Assembly: GCA_903917705.1 (NCBI GenBank)
Contig: CAIXBQ010000122.1
Span: forward strand, 1 to 32,729
DNA from: an uncultured Verrucomicrobia subdivision 3 bacterium
Lineage (GTDB): Bacteria > Verrucomicrobiota > Verrucomicrobiia > Limisphaerales > UBA11358
Length of the DNA: 32,729 nt
Reading direction: 5' to 3'
The position numbers and the translations under genes were made by a program. Positions within the stretch are counted from its first letter, which is position 1, and every line of letters starts with the position of its first letter. Positions 24,100-32,350 of the stretch are shown one piece after another. The notes below the pieces were generated by a model. That model had not been told where the DNA came from, searched no databases, and saw only the letters and a list, made by a program, of their open reading frames with translations.

Positions 24100-25851
24100 A
24101 TGAAACTTAAACTTCCAATGGTTGCCCTAGTCGGCTGGTTATGGTTATCAGCCACCGCCGCCCCGGCGGAAACCCGCCTCGCGGTCGCCGCCGACGGCAG
24201 CGCGCCCTTCAAAACCGTGCAGGACGCCATCATGGCCGTACCTTCCGGCAACCGCGATAACCCCGTCGTCATCCACATCGCGCCGGGCACTTACCGGGAA
24301 CTGATCTATCTCCAGCGCGAAAAAAGATTCTTCAAACTTGTCGGGGATAACCCGACAAACACCATTCTTACTTTTAATCTGTCCGCCAGCATGACGAACG
24401 CAGACGGCAAAGCGATCGGCACGTTCAAGACGCCTTCGACGACGATCGACGCGGACGATTTCACAGCAGAAAACCTTTCGTTCGAGAATTCCGCCGGGCC
24501 GGTTGGGCAGGCACTGGCCATCCGGGTGGACGGCGACCGGGCGACGTTCCGCAACTGCCGCTTTCTGGGCTGGCAGGACACGATTCTCCTGAATCGCGGG
24601 CGGCAGTACTTTCAGAATTGTTACATCGCCGGCCATGTGGATTTCATCTTTGGCGCGGCGACGGCCTGGTTCGAGAAATGCCGGATCCATTGTCTCCGGG
24701 CCGGCTACCTCACCGCCGCCTCGACCCCGGCGGATGAGCCGTTCGGCTTCGTGTTCGCGCATTGTCAAATCACGGGCGAGCCGGGGACAAAAACCTTCCT
24801 GGGCCGGCCCTGGCGGGCAAACGCCAGCACGGTCTTCCTGAACTGCGAATTGTCCGAAAATGTCCGCCCGGAAGGCTGGGACGATTGGAAAAAACCGGAA
24901 GCCCACGCCACGGCGCGTTATGCCGAATTCAACAACACCGGTGCCGGCGCCAATCCAGCCAAACGTCCCGTTTGGACCAAGCAGCTTTTCAGCGCCGACG
25001 CCAAACAAATCACGGTGGAAAAGGTCCTGGGCGGCACGGACGGCTGGAATCCTGCGGGGGCGCCGATTGATCCGCAGTTTGCCGCAAATAAATATGACGT
25101 TTGCTACGGCGAGGCCGGGGGACAGAAGCTGCTGCTCGACGCGCATGTGCCGGCGGGCGGCGGGACATTTCCCGTCATCCTCATCGTTCACGGTGGCGGC
25201 TGGGGCGCCGGGGACAAGGAGACCGACATCGTTCCGGTGCTGGCGCCCTTCGCGACTAACTTCACCTGGTTCACCATCAACTACCGGCTGGCGCCCACCA
25301 ACCGCTGGCCCGCGTGTTTCGATGATGTGCAAACCGCCATCCGCTGGGTCAAACATCACACGGCGGAATTCAAGGGCGACCCGAACCGCCTCGCCCTGAT
25401 GGGATATTCAGCGGGCGGCCAACTGGCTTTGCTCGCGGGAACGATGGATGGAAAGGACACGCACGTTCAAGCCGTCGTCGGGCTCGCTCCGCCGGCGGAT
25501 GTCTTTGGCGACGCCACCCGCCGCGGGCTGGATAAATGGCCGGCGATGAAAAGCCTGCTCGGCGCGACCGCGCTCGACGAGCAGACCCTGGGCTTGATGA
25601 AGGCGATTTCGCCGGTGGATCATGTCCGCCCCGGGCTGCCGCCGTTCCTGCTGATCCAGGGCAACGCCGACCAAAGCGTGGCTTACGATTTCACCGTGGC
25701 CTTTGCGGAAAAACTACGGGCGGCCAGCGTTCCGTGTGAATTCATCACCCTCACGAATGCGAGCCACCGCATTGCCGACTGGAACAAGTTTGACCCGGCG
25801 TGGCAAACCAAACTGATCGCGTGGCTGAATGAAACGCTCGCGGTGAAATGA
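24100..25851 (+). CDS. Secreted pectin methylesterase fused to an alpha/beta-hydrolase
   Basis: From ATG 24100 (MKLKLPMVALVGW, a clean signal peptide; the frame opens further upstream at 24001 but with no signal) the product is 583 residues. Residues about 30-315 are a carbohydrate esterase family 8 pectinesterase with every signature: GTYRE, the QAL region, GWQDTIL with the acid/base Asp, HVDFIFG with the nucleophile Asp, and LGRPW with the substrate Arg. Residues about 330-583 form a second enzyme, an alpha/beta hydrolase of the BD-FAE/hormone-sensitive-lipase type with HGGG and GYSAGG (nucleophile Ser), probably an acetyl or feruloyl esterase. Together they would strip methyl and possibly acetyl groups from pectin. 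Convergent with the polygalacturonase, 2 bp apart. Confidence 0.92.
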   Translation: MKLKLPMVALVGWLWLSATAAPAETRLAVAADGSAPFKTVQDAIMAVPSGNRDNPVVIHIAPGTYRELIYLQREKRFFKLVGDNPTNTILTFNLSASMTNADGKAIGTFKTPSTTIDADDFTAENLSFENSAGPVGQALAIRVDGDRATFRNCRFLGWQDTILLNRGRQYFQNCYIAGHVDFIFGAATAWFEKCRIHCLRAGYLTAASTPADEPFGFVFAHCQITGEPGTKTFLGRPWRANASTVFLNCELSENVRPEGWDDWKKPEAHATARYAEFNNTGAGANPAKRPVWTKQLFSADAKQITVEKVLGGTDGWNPAGAPIDPQFAANKYDVCYGEAGGQKLLLDAHVPAGGGTFPVILIVHGGGWGAGDKETDIVPVLAPFATNFTWFTINYRLAPTNRWPACFDDVQTAIRWVKHHTAEFKGDPNRLALMGYSAGGQLALLAGTMDGKDTHVQAVVGLAPPADVFGDATRRGLDKWPAMKSLLGATALDEQTLGLMKAISPVDHVRPGLPPFLLIQGNADQSVAYDFTVAFAEKLRAASVPCEFITLTNASHRIADWNKFDPAWQTKLIAWLNETLAVK

Positions 25852-25853
25852 CC

Positions 25854-27182
25854 CTAGTTGGCCGGCTCGGTTTTGCAATCCACCAGCTTCACATCAGCGT
25901 TCAACACCACGTCCGGCTTTTTGATCCGCCCGAAGCTGGACCGATAGATTCGCACACCGCTGATGGTGGCGGCGGGGAACCCCCGCACGTTGAGCACGCG
26001 CGGCGTCTGCGCGACGGTGATGTTTTCCAGTACGACATTTTCTGCGACCGGATAAAAGCCTCCCCGCGCGCCTTCCTCGTAAAGAAAATCAATCTGCAAC
26101 ACCGAATCCTTCACCAGGCCGACGTTCACATCCCGCATGAAGATGTTTTGCAGGACGCCGCCGCGCATCGCGTTGGATTTCAGCCGCAAGACACAATTAA
26201 GCCTGGGGCTGTCCATCTCGCAGTGTTCCACGAACACGTTGCTGCAGCCGCCGGAAATTTCGCTGCCGATCGTCACGCCGCCGTGGCCGTCGCGCATCGT
26301 GCAGCCGCGGATGATGATGTTCTCCGCCGGCACGCCCACGCGGCGGCCATCGGCGTTGCGGCCGGATTTGATGGCGATGCAGTCGTCGCCCGTGTCAAAG
26401 CGGCAGCCATCAATCAGCACATCGCGGCAGCTTTCGGGATCGCAGCCGTCGTTGTTCGCGCCATGCGAAGAAATGTCCACGCCACGCACGATGACATTCG
26501 TGCAGAGCAGCGGATGAATCTCCCACATCGGCGAGCGGCGGATCCTGACGCCTTCAATCAGGACATTTTGACAGCGGTTGAACTCGATGAAGTCCGGCCG
26601 CAGACGATCGCGCTCGCCGAACTGCCGCTGGCTCACCGGCACGCCGTCCTCGGCCATTTTCGCCAGCGCCTTGCGCGCCGGGGTGTTTTTCCACGCCAGC
26701 CAGTTGGATTCATCCGCCTGCCCGTCCAAAACGCCTTCGCCGGTGACCGCGACATTGGACTGGCCGAGCGCGTAAACGAGCGGGGAGAGATTGTAACACT
26801 CCGTGCCCTCAAAGCGCGTGAACACCGGCGGCAGATACGCTTTCGGGTCGGTGCTGAATTTCAGGACGGCGTTCGTAGCGAGATGCAATTCCACATTGCC
26901 CAGCAAATGAACCGGCCCGGTCAAAAACTCCCCGGCCGGAACCACCACGCGCCCGCCCCCGGCGTGCGCACACGCCTCAATGGCCTTGCGAATGGCGGGG
27001 GAGGAATCCGTCCGGCCATCCGCGGCCGCGCCAAAGTCCGTGATGTTCATTTCCCGCGCGGGGAATTCCGGGGCGACGATGCGGGAGAGGATTCCCGCCA
27101 TCTGCGACCATTCCGGCGGGCCGGCCTGCAGCGTCAGCACCAGGCCCAGCGCAAACACCACGGCTGGCTTCACGGCGCTCAC
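25854..27182 (-). CDS. Secreted glycoside hydrolase family 28 polygalacturonase
   Basis: The 442-residue protein starts at GTG 27182, overlapping the uxaC stop by 3 bp (GTGA). The N-terminal hydrophobic stretch AVVFALGLVLTLQAGP is a signal peptide. It shows the FGAAADGRTDSSPAIRKAI opening of the right-handed beta-helix enzymes and the three GH28 motifs: NNDGCDPES, GDDCIAIKSG and GHGGVTIGSE. Together these carry the three catalytic aspartates and the substrate His. GH28 enzymes hydrolyse alpha-1,4-galacturonan; the family also includes exo-acting and rhamnogalacturonan hydrolases, so the exact mode is open. It is last in the uxaE-uxaC-GH28 operon and supplies galacturonate to it. Confidence 0.92.
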   Translation of the reverse strand: MSAVKPAVVFALGLVLTLQAGPPEWSQMAGILSRIVAPEFPAREMNITDFGAAADGRTDSSPAIRKAIEACAHAGGGRVVVPAGEFLTGPVHLLGNVELHLATNAVLKFSTDPKAYLPPVFTRFEGTECYNLSPLVYALGQSNVAVTGEGVLDGQADESNWLAWKNTPARKALAKMAEDGVPVSQRQFGERDRLRPDFIEFNRCQNVLIEGVRIRRSPMWEIHPLLCTNVIVRGVDISSHGANNDGCDPESCRDVLIDGCRFDTGDDCIAIKSGRNADGRRVGVPAENIIIRGCTMRDGHGGVTIGSEISGGCSNVFVEHCEMDSPRLNCVLRLKSNAMRGGVLQNIFMRDVNVGLVKDSVLQIDFLYEEGARGGFYPVAENVVLENITVAQTPRVLNVRGFPAATISGVRIYRSSFGRIKKPDVVLNADVKLVDCKTEPAN

Positions 27183-28588
27183 TTCACGCCGGGGAACGCC
27201 ATGTAATTCTTCGCGTTGGTGTAGCAGATATTCTTGATCATCGGCCCCAGCAGGCTGTCGTCATCCGGCAGGAACCCCTTGGCCACGTCGCGGCCAATGA
27301 GGCTGCACAGCGTCCGGCGGAAATACTCGTGCCGGGGATAGCTCATGAACGAGCGTGAGTCCGTGATCATGCCGATGAAGCGCGAGAGCAGGCCGAGATT
27401 GGAAAGCGCGTTGAGCTGCCATTCCATGCCCTCCTTCTGGTCGAGAAACCACCAGCCGGAGCCGTATTGGATCTTGCCGGGAATCGTTCCGTCCTGAAAA
27501 TTCCCGATCATGGTGGCGAAGACATAATTATCCGCCGGGTTCAGGTTATAGATGACCGTCTTCGGCAGCAGATTGTCGGAATCCAGCTTGTTCAGATAGG
27601 CCGACAGCGTCTGCGCCTGCGGAAAATCGCCGATGGAATCAAAGCCCGTGTCCGGCCCGAGTTGCGTGAGCAGCCGCGTGTTGTTGTTGCGCAGGGCGCC
27701 CAGGTGAAGCTGCTTCGTCCAGCCGCGCTTCGCGTCCAGGTGACCGAAGAACACCATCATGAACGAGGCGTACTGCGAATGCTCCAGCGCCGTGACCTCC
27801 CCGCCCTTCCGCGCCTTGTCAAAGATGCCCGCCGCCGCCTTCTCGGAACAGAAGTCCGCGAAGCAATGGTTCATGCCGTGGTCGGACAGCCGGCAGTTCT
27901 GCGTATGAAAATATTCGTGCCGCTTCTCCAGCGCGCTGATGAAGGCGCTGAAGCCGTTGATGTCCACGTTGGCCGCGGCCGCCAATTGCTCCACCCACTG
28001 GTTGAAGCCCGCCGGCTGGTTGACCATCAGCGCCTTGTCGGGGCGGAATGCCGGCAGCATTTTGGTCGGATGGCCGGACTTCGCAAACACCCGGTGATAT
28101 TCCAGGTTGTCCACCGGGTCATCCGTGGTGCAGACCACCTTGACCTTCATCTTCTTCAGGAGGCCCTGCGTGGTGAAGGCCGGCGTGGCGAGCTTGGCGT
28201 TCGCCTGCTTCCAGATCTTCGCGGCGGTCTTTTCGCTCAGCAGATCGTTGATGCCGAAATAGCGCTTCAGCTCCAGATGCGTCCAATGGTAGAGCGGGTT
28301 GCGCAGCGTGTGCGGCACCGTTCTGGCCCACGCGTTGAACTTCTGCTCCGGCGAGGCGCTGCCGGTGACGAACTTCTCCGCCACGCCGTTGCTGCGCATC
28401 GCGCGCCATTTGTAATGGTCGCCTTCCAGCCAGATCTCGAACAGGTTCTTGAACTGCCGGTTCTCCGCGATGTCCTTGGGCGGGATGTGGCAGTGATAAT
28501 CGAATATCGGTTCCACCTCGGCGAACTTATGGTAGAGCCGGCGCGCGGGCTTGTTGCCCAGCAGGAAGTCTTCGTGGATGAATGGCAT
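27179..28588 (-). CDS. uxaC: Uronate isomerase UxaC
   Basis: The 469-residue protein matches uronate isomerase of the amidohydrolase superfamily. It opens MPFIHEDFLLGNKPARRLYHKFA, has the metal-site DYHCHIPP at residues about 30-37, the mid-region LELKRYFGINDLLSEKTA, and the C-terminal GWWFLDQKEGMEWQLNALSNLGLLSRFIGMITDSRSFMSYPRHEYFRR. It converts D-galacturonate to D-tagaturonate (or D-glucuronate to D-fructuronate) in the cytoplasm. Length is normal. It lies 3 bases after uxaE and overlaps the start of the polygalacturonase gene, so the three are translated together. No Uxa/Uxu dehydrogenase or dehydratase is present in the window. Confidence 0.95.
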   Translation of the reverse strand: MPFIHEDFLLGNKPARRLYHKFAEVEPIFDYHCHIPPKDIAENRQFKNLFEIWLEGDHYKWRAMRSNGVAEKFVTGSASPEQKFNAWARTVPHTLRNPLYHWTHLELKRYFGINDLLSEKTAAKIWKQANAKLATPAFTTQGLLKKMKVKVVCTTDDPVDNLEYHRVFAKSGHPTKMLPAFRPDKALMVNQPAGFNQWVEQLAAAANVDINGFSAFISALEKRHEYFHTQNCRLSDHGMNHCFADFCSEKAAAGIFDKARKGGEVTALEHSQYASFMMVFFGHLDAKRGWTKQLHLGALRNNNTRLLTQLGPDTGFDSIGDFPQAQTLSAYLNKLDSDNLLPKTVIYNLNPADNYVFATMIGNFQDGTIPGKIQYGSGWWFLDQKEGMEWQLNALSNLGLLSRFIGMITDSRSFMSYPRHEYFRRTLCSLIGRDVAKGFLPDDDSLLGPMIKNICYTNAKNYMAFPGVK

Positions 28589-28591
28589 AGG

Positions 28592-29854
28592 CTATGCCCC
28601 CAACAATAGCGGTTTCATGTGCCGCTCGAAAAGATTTTCCGTCACGTTTTTGGCGATGATCGCCTCGTGCTTCTTCAGCGCGTTCAGATAGCGGTCGCCC
28701 TTCTTCGCCGCCACCTTGAAGCTCACGTGCAGCAGCTGCCGGAAGCTCGGGTTGAATGCCGGGTTCTTCTGGTCATGGCGCAGCGCCGCGACAAACTGCG
28801 CCGAGCTCCACCCGTTCACCGCCGCCGCCGACGGCAGCTTGGCCTTGTCGATGTCGATCACGCTGGCGTACGGCGCGCAAAACTCGTCCACGTGCTCGAT
28901 GGCGTAGGCGTAGATCTCCTTGGCGATCTCCAGCCCGTCCCCGCCCGCCTCGGCCAGGCCGATGAGCTCCTCCAGCCACGTCGTCCCCGCCGTCTTGATG
29001 TGCACGCCGGCGCCAAACTTCTTCAGCGCCTTGCGCATCGGCTCGTAGATGGAAAACTTGTCGCTGCCCGAATGCACGCTCAGCTTGAGCGACGCCGGCA
29101 GGCCATATTTCCTTATCGCGAACGCGATGACCGCCAGGTCCTCGTTGAACTCCTGCTCGAACTGCTTCACGTCGCCCACATAGTCCACCCCCTTGTTGAA
29201 CCGGCCGGTGAACTTCGGCGCGATGGTCTGGAGCGGGATCTGCTCATCCGCCAGCGCGGCGAGGATGATCAGCAATTCCGGCGGCGTCTGCGGGCTGTCC
29301 GTCTCATCCATCGAGACTTCCGTGATGAACTTCGCCGCGCCCTTGGCCGCCACGATGTGCCGGTAAATCTTCCCCGCGTCCTGCACCGCGAGCAAAAACT
29401 TGTTCGCCACGCGCTCCACCTCCGCGCGGGTGATCTCAACCGGGCGGTCAATGTGCGGGATGGCCACCAGGCCGATGAGTTCCGGATGCCGGTCCACGAA
29501 GGCCTTCACATCCGCCGCCGCCGCAGGCTTGGCGATGGAATCCGCCACGTCGATCGTGAAGAAGTCCGACGGCGCGATGAAGCGGTCCACCGTCTCGAGG
29601 CGGATATGGTCGGCGTCCACATGGTAGGGCTGCTTCCAGCCCAACGCCTGCACGGCGGCATCCGCCTCGGCGCGGAGGCTGGCCGGCTCGGTGCCGATGA
29701 AAGTGTGTTCGCGGTTGGACTTGTTCCAGACGGGGATGAATTCCGCGCCGAGCGCCGTGGCCTTGACGCACGCCGCGAGCTGCGCCTTGCCCTGATGCGC
29801 GAAACGATCGCCCATGCCGAAGGAGAATTTGCCGAGGAGGAGGTATTGGTTCAT
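28592..29854 (-). CDS. uxaE: Tagaturonate epimerase UxaE
   Basis: From ATG 29854 (MNQYLLLGKFSFGMGDRFAHQG, the usual start; an upstream in-frame start at 29902 adds 16 unlike residues) the product is 420 residues. It matches the UxaE family first described in Thermotoga, with TALGAEFIPVWNKSNREH, the conserved ADHI and VDRFIAPSDFFTIDVAD, EVSMDETDSPQTPPELL, KFTGRFNKGVDYVGD and SVHSGSDKFSIYEPM. The enzyme epimerises D-tagaturonate to D-fructuronate, linking galacturonate and glucuronate catabolism without UxaB/UxaA. It is the first gene of the uxaE-uxaC-GH28 operon, which fits that route exactly. Confidence 0.9.
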   Translation of the reverse strand: MNQYLLLGKFSFGMGDRFAHQGKAQLAACVKATALGAEFIPVWNKSNREHTFIGTEPASLRAEADAAVQALGWKQPYHVDADHIRLETVDRFIAPSDFFTIDVADSIAKPAAAADVKAFVDRHPELIGLVAIPHIDRPVEITRAEVERVANKFLLAVQDAGKIYRHIVAAKGAAKFITEVSMDETDSPQTPPELLIILAALADEQIPLQTIAPKFTGRFNKGVDYVGDVKQFEQEFNEDLAVIAFAIRKYGLPASLKLSVHSGSDKFSIYEPMRKALKKFGAGVHIKTAGTTWLEELIGLAEAGGDGLEIAKEIYAYAIEHVDEFCAPYASVIDIDKAKLPSAAAVNGWSSAQFVAALRHDQKNPAFNPSFRQLLHVSFKVAAKKGDRYLNALKKHEAIIAKNVTENLFERHMKPLLLGA

Positions 29855-29957
29855 AAAATGGTTGTGCCCGCAGTCTAATGCCGATGCCGGCCCAAGCGCC
29901 ATGCGAGTTTTCAGATTCTAAGCGGAAAGCCCACCCTTCGACCATCCCCAAAACTGG

Positions 29958-30032
29958 CTATGGCTTTCGTCCCTCGCCGGGCAGGACCACCGCCCCGGCC
30001 AGCGCGAACACGGTGATGAATTTCAGGTTCAT
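29958..30032 (-). CDS. 24-residue signal-peptide remnant or leader
   Basis: A short frame (MNLKFITVFALAGAVVLPG, then EGRKP and stop) overlaps the stop of the upstream gene as ATGA. Its DNA closely resembles the signal-peptide codons of that upstream gene (shared TCATCACC, GCGGT and CTG steps). I read it as the leftover start of a duplicated secreted-protein gene, or less likely a leader peptide. The remaining bases 29855-29957 show nothing else. Confidence 0.35.
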   Translation of the reverse strand: MNLKFITVFALAGAVVLPGEGRKP

Positions 30033-30619
30033 GGCGTTGTCTCCGGCGGTTTGGCCGAATAAGAATGTTGCCGGACCGCCGCCACCTCGGCATCCGTGAA
30101 GGCCTTTCCCTCCAGAAAACTTCCGATCACCGCGCCCAGCGCCCGGCACTGGAGTTTGGTATCCAGCCCATCCCTCACCTGAATCTTCTGGCCCGTGCGG
30201 CAATCATAGCCGGCGATATAATTCCCCTCGAACGCCAGCGCCAGCCTCTGGGAATCCGCGGACCAGAACAGGTCATACTGCCCCACCCCGGCCGCGCTAA
30301 ACCGGTGGGCCCGCCGGCCCCGGACCAGGACATTCGTCGTGGATTCAAATTGCGACTTCAGGCAGGGCAGCGACGCGAACAGCAGCTTCCGGGAATCACC
30401 CTCCTGCAGATACGCGCTGAACGCCATGTCGGTAAAACCCTTCATATAAATCCTCACCGCCGGCCGGCCTTTCAGGGAGTGGACTTCCAGCAGCTTGCCC
30501 GGCTCGGTTCCCGCCGCCGCGGCCGGGTCGCCTTGCGCCACGGCGGAGCCAAGGCCCGCCAGCACGACCGCTCCAATCAGGGCGAGCAGGGTGATGAGTT
30601 TGGTCTTCAAGTGAAACAT
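30029..30619 (-). CDS. Secreted protein of unknown function
   Basis: From ATG 30619 (MFHLKTKLITLLALIGAVVL, a signal peptide ending near AVAQG) the product is 196 residues; the frame extends upstream to 30661, but that part belongs to the conserved leader repeat described separately. The mature protein is beta-rich, with KPAVRIYMKGFTDM-like strands, RKLLFASLPCLKSQ, YDLFWSADSQRLALAFEGNYIAGYDCRTG (WD-like sentence, possibly part of a propeller blade) and a helical end. I do not recognise a family. Three cysteines are present. It shares its start region almost exactly with the gene at 31735-32310. Confidence 0.6.
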   Translation of the reverse strand: MFHLKTKLITLLALIGAVVLAGLGSAVAQGDPAAAAGTEPGKLLEVHSLKGRPAVRIYMKGFTDMAFSAYLQEGDSRKLLFASLPCLKSQFESTTNVLVRGRRAHRFSAAGVGQYDLFWSADSQRLALAFEGNYIAGYDCRTGQKIQVRDGLDTKLQCRALGAVIGSFLEGKAFTDAEVAAVRQHSYSAKPPETTP

Positions 30620-30659
30620 CCGCCATCGGTTTACGCCCTTCCCGCCGCCAAAACAAGCC
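30603..30659 (-). repeat. Conserved leader/start repeat, copy A
   Basis: This 57-base stretch spans the first five codons and about 40 bases upstream of the secreted-protein gene that starts at 30619. It matches copy B at 32294-32350 at 50 of 57 positions, including GGAAGGGCGTAAACC and the bases around the ATG. Conservation extends outside the coding part, which suggests a shared regulatory leader or a recent duplication. Confidence 0.6.
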
Positions 30660-30700
30660 ACAACCTGAACCAGGGTTGACCCGTTAAATCACTGAATGGT

Positions 30701-31429
30701 CTAACGATCCAAAGCTGGGCCACTGCCGACTGGTGGTACGGCGAACCCGTTGGTCGTCAACAAATGGAAAGTGTTATCGGCGGTTGAGTCCGGTGCGGCG
30801 TTAGGCAAAGACGCCACTTTACCACTGTAGTCTCCGACAACATGCCATTCCAATGTGTTTGTTTCCGTGGTCTGGCCAAACGGAAATAAAATAATATTCG
30901 TCTGCATCTCGCCACCGACCCGATCGGTGAAACGTATTACAAACCCATCAGCTTTTATGGCTATCAACTGCTCCGCATCAGTCCGATCACCAGCAGGTCT
31001 CCCTGGCTCAACTGGTTTTTTCTGACTGACCATGCCGTATAACATGCGACCGGTGTCCGTGGCCCAATTAAACGAGTCAAGCTTCAGATGCAGAACGGCA
31101 TATTTAGCTGAAGCTGATAAGCCCGGTGAGACTTCAACTTTTGGATACGAGGAACTTCCATGCCTTGCACATATCCATAAAATCAAGAATACGCCTAAAC
31201 CGATTCCGGTAAGGATCAACGGCCTTTTGGATTCTTTTGGGTGAAAAATGCAAAAAGGGATAATGGCAAATGGTATCAATAGATTTGCCACTCCCCAACC
31301 CCAATGCACCCTAAATCCCTGAACAACAAACCAAATGAAAGCAACAATCGGAAGCAACTTAAGAATCAAAAATAAAGCAAATAAAGCAAACAGGCTGATC
31401 TCGACCGAGGTGTTGCCAAATGTAATCAT
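30701..31429 (-). CDS. Membrane protein of unknown function, low GC
   Basis: The 242-residue protein has three N-terminal hydrophobic helices at residues about 11-30, 32-38 continuing to 62, and 70-87 (with VQGFRVHWGWGVANLLIPFAIIPFCIFHPKESKRP between them). A soluble beta-rich domain of about 150 residues follows, ending NGFAVPPVGSGPALDR. Its base composition is visibly more AT-rich than neighbouring genes (runs such as AATAAAGCAAATAAAGC), which suggests later acquisition. The N-terminal part resembles small membrane modules often fused to unrelated domains. I do not recognise a family and assign no function. Confidence 0.6.
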   Translation of the reverse strand: MITFGNTSVEISLFALFALFLILKLLPIVAFIWFVVQGFRVHWGWGVANLLIPFAIIPFCIFHPKESKRPLILTGIGLGVFLILWICARHGSSSYPKVEVSPGLSASAKYAVLHLKLDSFNWATDTGRMLYGMVSQKKPVEPGRPAGDRTDAEQLIAIKADGFVIRFTDRVGGEMQTNIILFPFGQTTETNTLEWHVVGDYSGKVASLPNAAPDSTADNTFHLLTTNGFAVPPVGSGPALDR

Positions 31430-31602
31430 AGCGATCTCTCGTGGCCTACCCTGCCTGCCTTGCAGCGTTTAAAACTTTCCGGCTGGGGTTTATGATTTGG
31501 ACGTTATTTCCGTCCGCCAGCGGTGTCCAGCCAAAATCCATCTTCGCCAGCCTTCGGGGCAACCGGCCCGTTCCACGCACCAGAGCAGGCGCAGCCCACC
31601 CG

Positions 31603-31682
31603 CCGTAGCGGCTTTCGGCAGAAAGCCGCCATCTAAAATCTTCCGGTCTATTTTGCGGCGCTCTGCCGAGTCGCCGCTACGC
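31603..31682. repeat. Palindromic dispersed element, copy 2
   Basis: An 80-bp element bounded by CGTAGCGGC and its complement GCCGCTACG, containing the internal hairpin GGCTTTC-GGCA-GAAAGCC (31610-31627) and the arm pair TCGGCAGA/TCTGCCGA. It aligns with copy 1 at 10006-10090 in the same orientation. It lies in the 305-base gap 31430-31734, which otherwise holds no supportable gene. Near 31498-31516 a small GGACG/CGTCC dyad is also present. Confidence 0.7.
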
Positions 31683-31734
31683 CCCACCTTCGCTTCCGGG
31701 TCATTTCTTTCCGCCTCCGGCTTGGCTTTCCCGG

Positions 31735-32310
31735 CTACCATTTCACGAACGGGCCGAACAGGACCAGGTAGGGGTCCAGCCATAATTGCTTCGCGTCGAA
31801 CCGGGATTTTTCGTAGCGGGTGAATTCGCATTTCACCACCAGGCCGGACGGACCGGTCAGGTCCGCCCCCACATGAAACAGATTCCGGTGCCGCCAATCG
31901 TATTGGGCCAACTCCACCCGGCCCGCCAGCGGCACGCCTTGAAAGGCCACGTTGTCCGGAGGGAAAACCTCCGCCCACCGGCGGGTTGACCCCACGGATT
32001 GGGTGCTCACCAGCCAGGCCTGCCCCTGATCGCCCGCCGTCAACGGCAGCACCTGATTCAATCGGGTTGCCGGATGATAAAACACCAGCCAGCCCTGGCC
32101 CGCCACGCACAGCACCGTCCGGGCCGTGCCCGGCGTGAGCTGGCCGCCGGCCGCGTAGCTCACCGTCAGGTTCGTTTGGGTCAGGCCGTCGCCGTGGAGA
32201 TTGGTGATGGCCACGCGTGATTGCTGGACGGTTTCCGAGGCGCAGCCCGACAGCCAGCCGGCCAGGATCAGCGCGAAGCCGGGGAAAAGCAGGGTCTTCA
32301 GTTGAAACAT
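31735..32310 (-). CDS. Lipoprotein of unknown function
   Basis: The 191-residue protein has a lipoprotein signal (MFQLKTLLFPGFALILAGWLSGC) with the lipobox LSGC at about residue 23. The mature part of about 168 residues is beta-rich (VAITNLHGDGLTQTNLTVSYA, GRVELAQYDWRHRNLFHVGADLTG) and ends YLVLFGPFVKW, which looks like a complete barrel-type closing strand. No family is recognised. The C-terminal aromatic end could favour outer-membrane interaction, but that is inference. Its start region is nearly identical to that of the secreted gene beginning at 30619. Confidence 0.6.
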   Translation of the reverse strand: MFQLKTLLFPGFALILAGWLSGCASETVQQSRVAITNLHGDGLTQTNLTVSYAAGGQLTPGTARTVLCVAGQGWLVFYHPATRLNQVLPLTAGDQGQAWLVSTQSVGSTRRWAEVFPPDNVAFQGVPLAGRVELAQYDWRHRNLFHVGADLTGPSGLVVKCEFTRYEKSRFDAKQLWLDPYLVLFGPFVKW

Positions 32311-32350
32311 CCGCCAGCGGTTTACGCCCTTCCTGGCACCAATACAAGCC
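32294..32350 (-). repeat. Conserved leader/start repeat, copy B
   Basis: The partner of the repeat at 30603-30659, identical at 50 of 57 bases, placed over the start codon and leader of the lipoprotein gene that begins at 32310. Bases 32351-32627 beyond it contain two AAAGAAGACCT copies (near 32533 and 32573) and no gene I can support. Confidence 0.6.

Noticed and set aside
25848..29878. Three long rightward frames (452, 380 and 419 codons) opposite the GH28, uxaC and uxaE genes
   Set aside because: The leftward genes have clear family motifs. The rightward frames are low-complexity and exist because stop codons are rare in GC-rich antisense frames.
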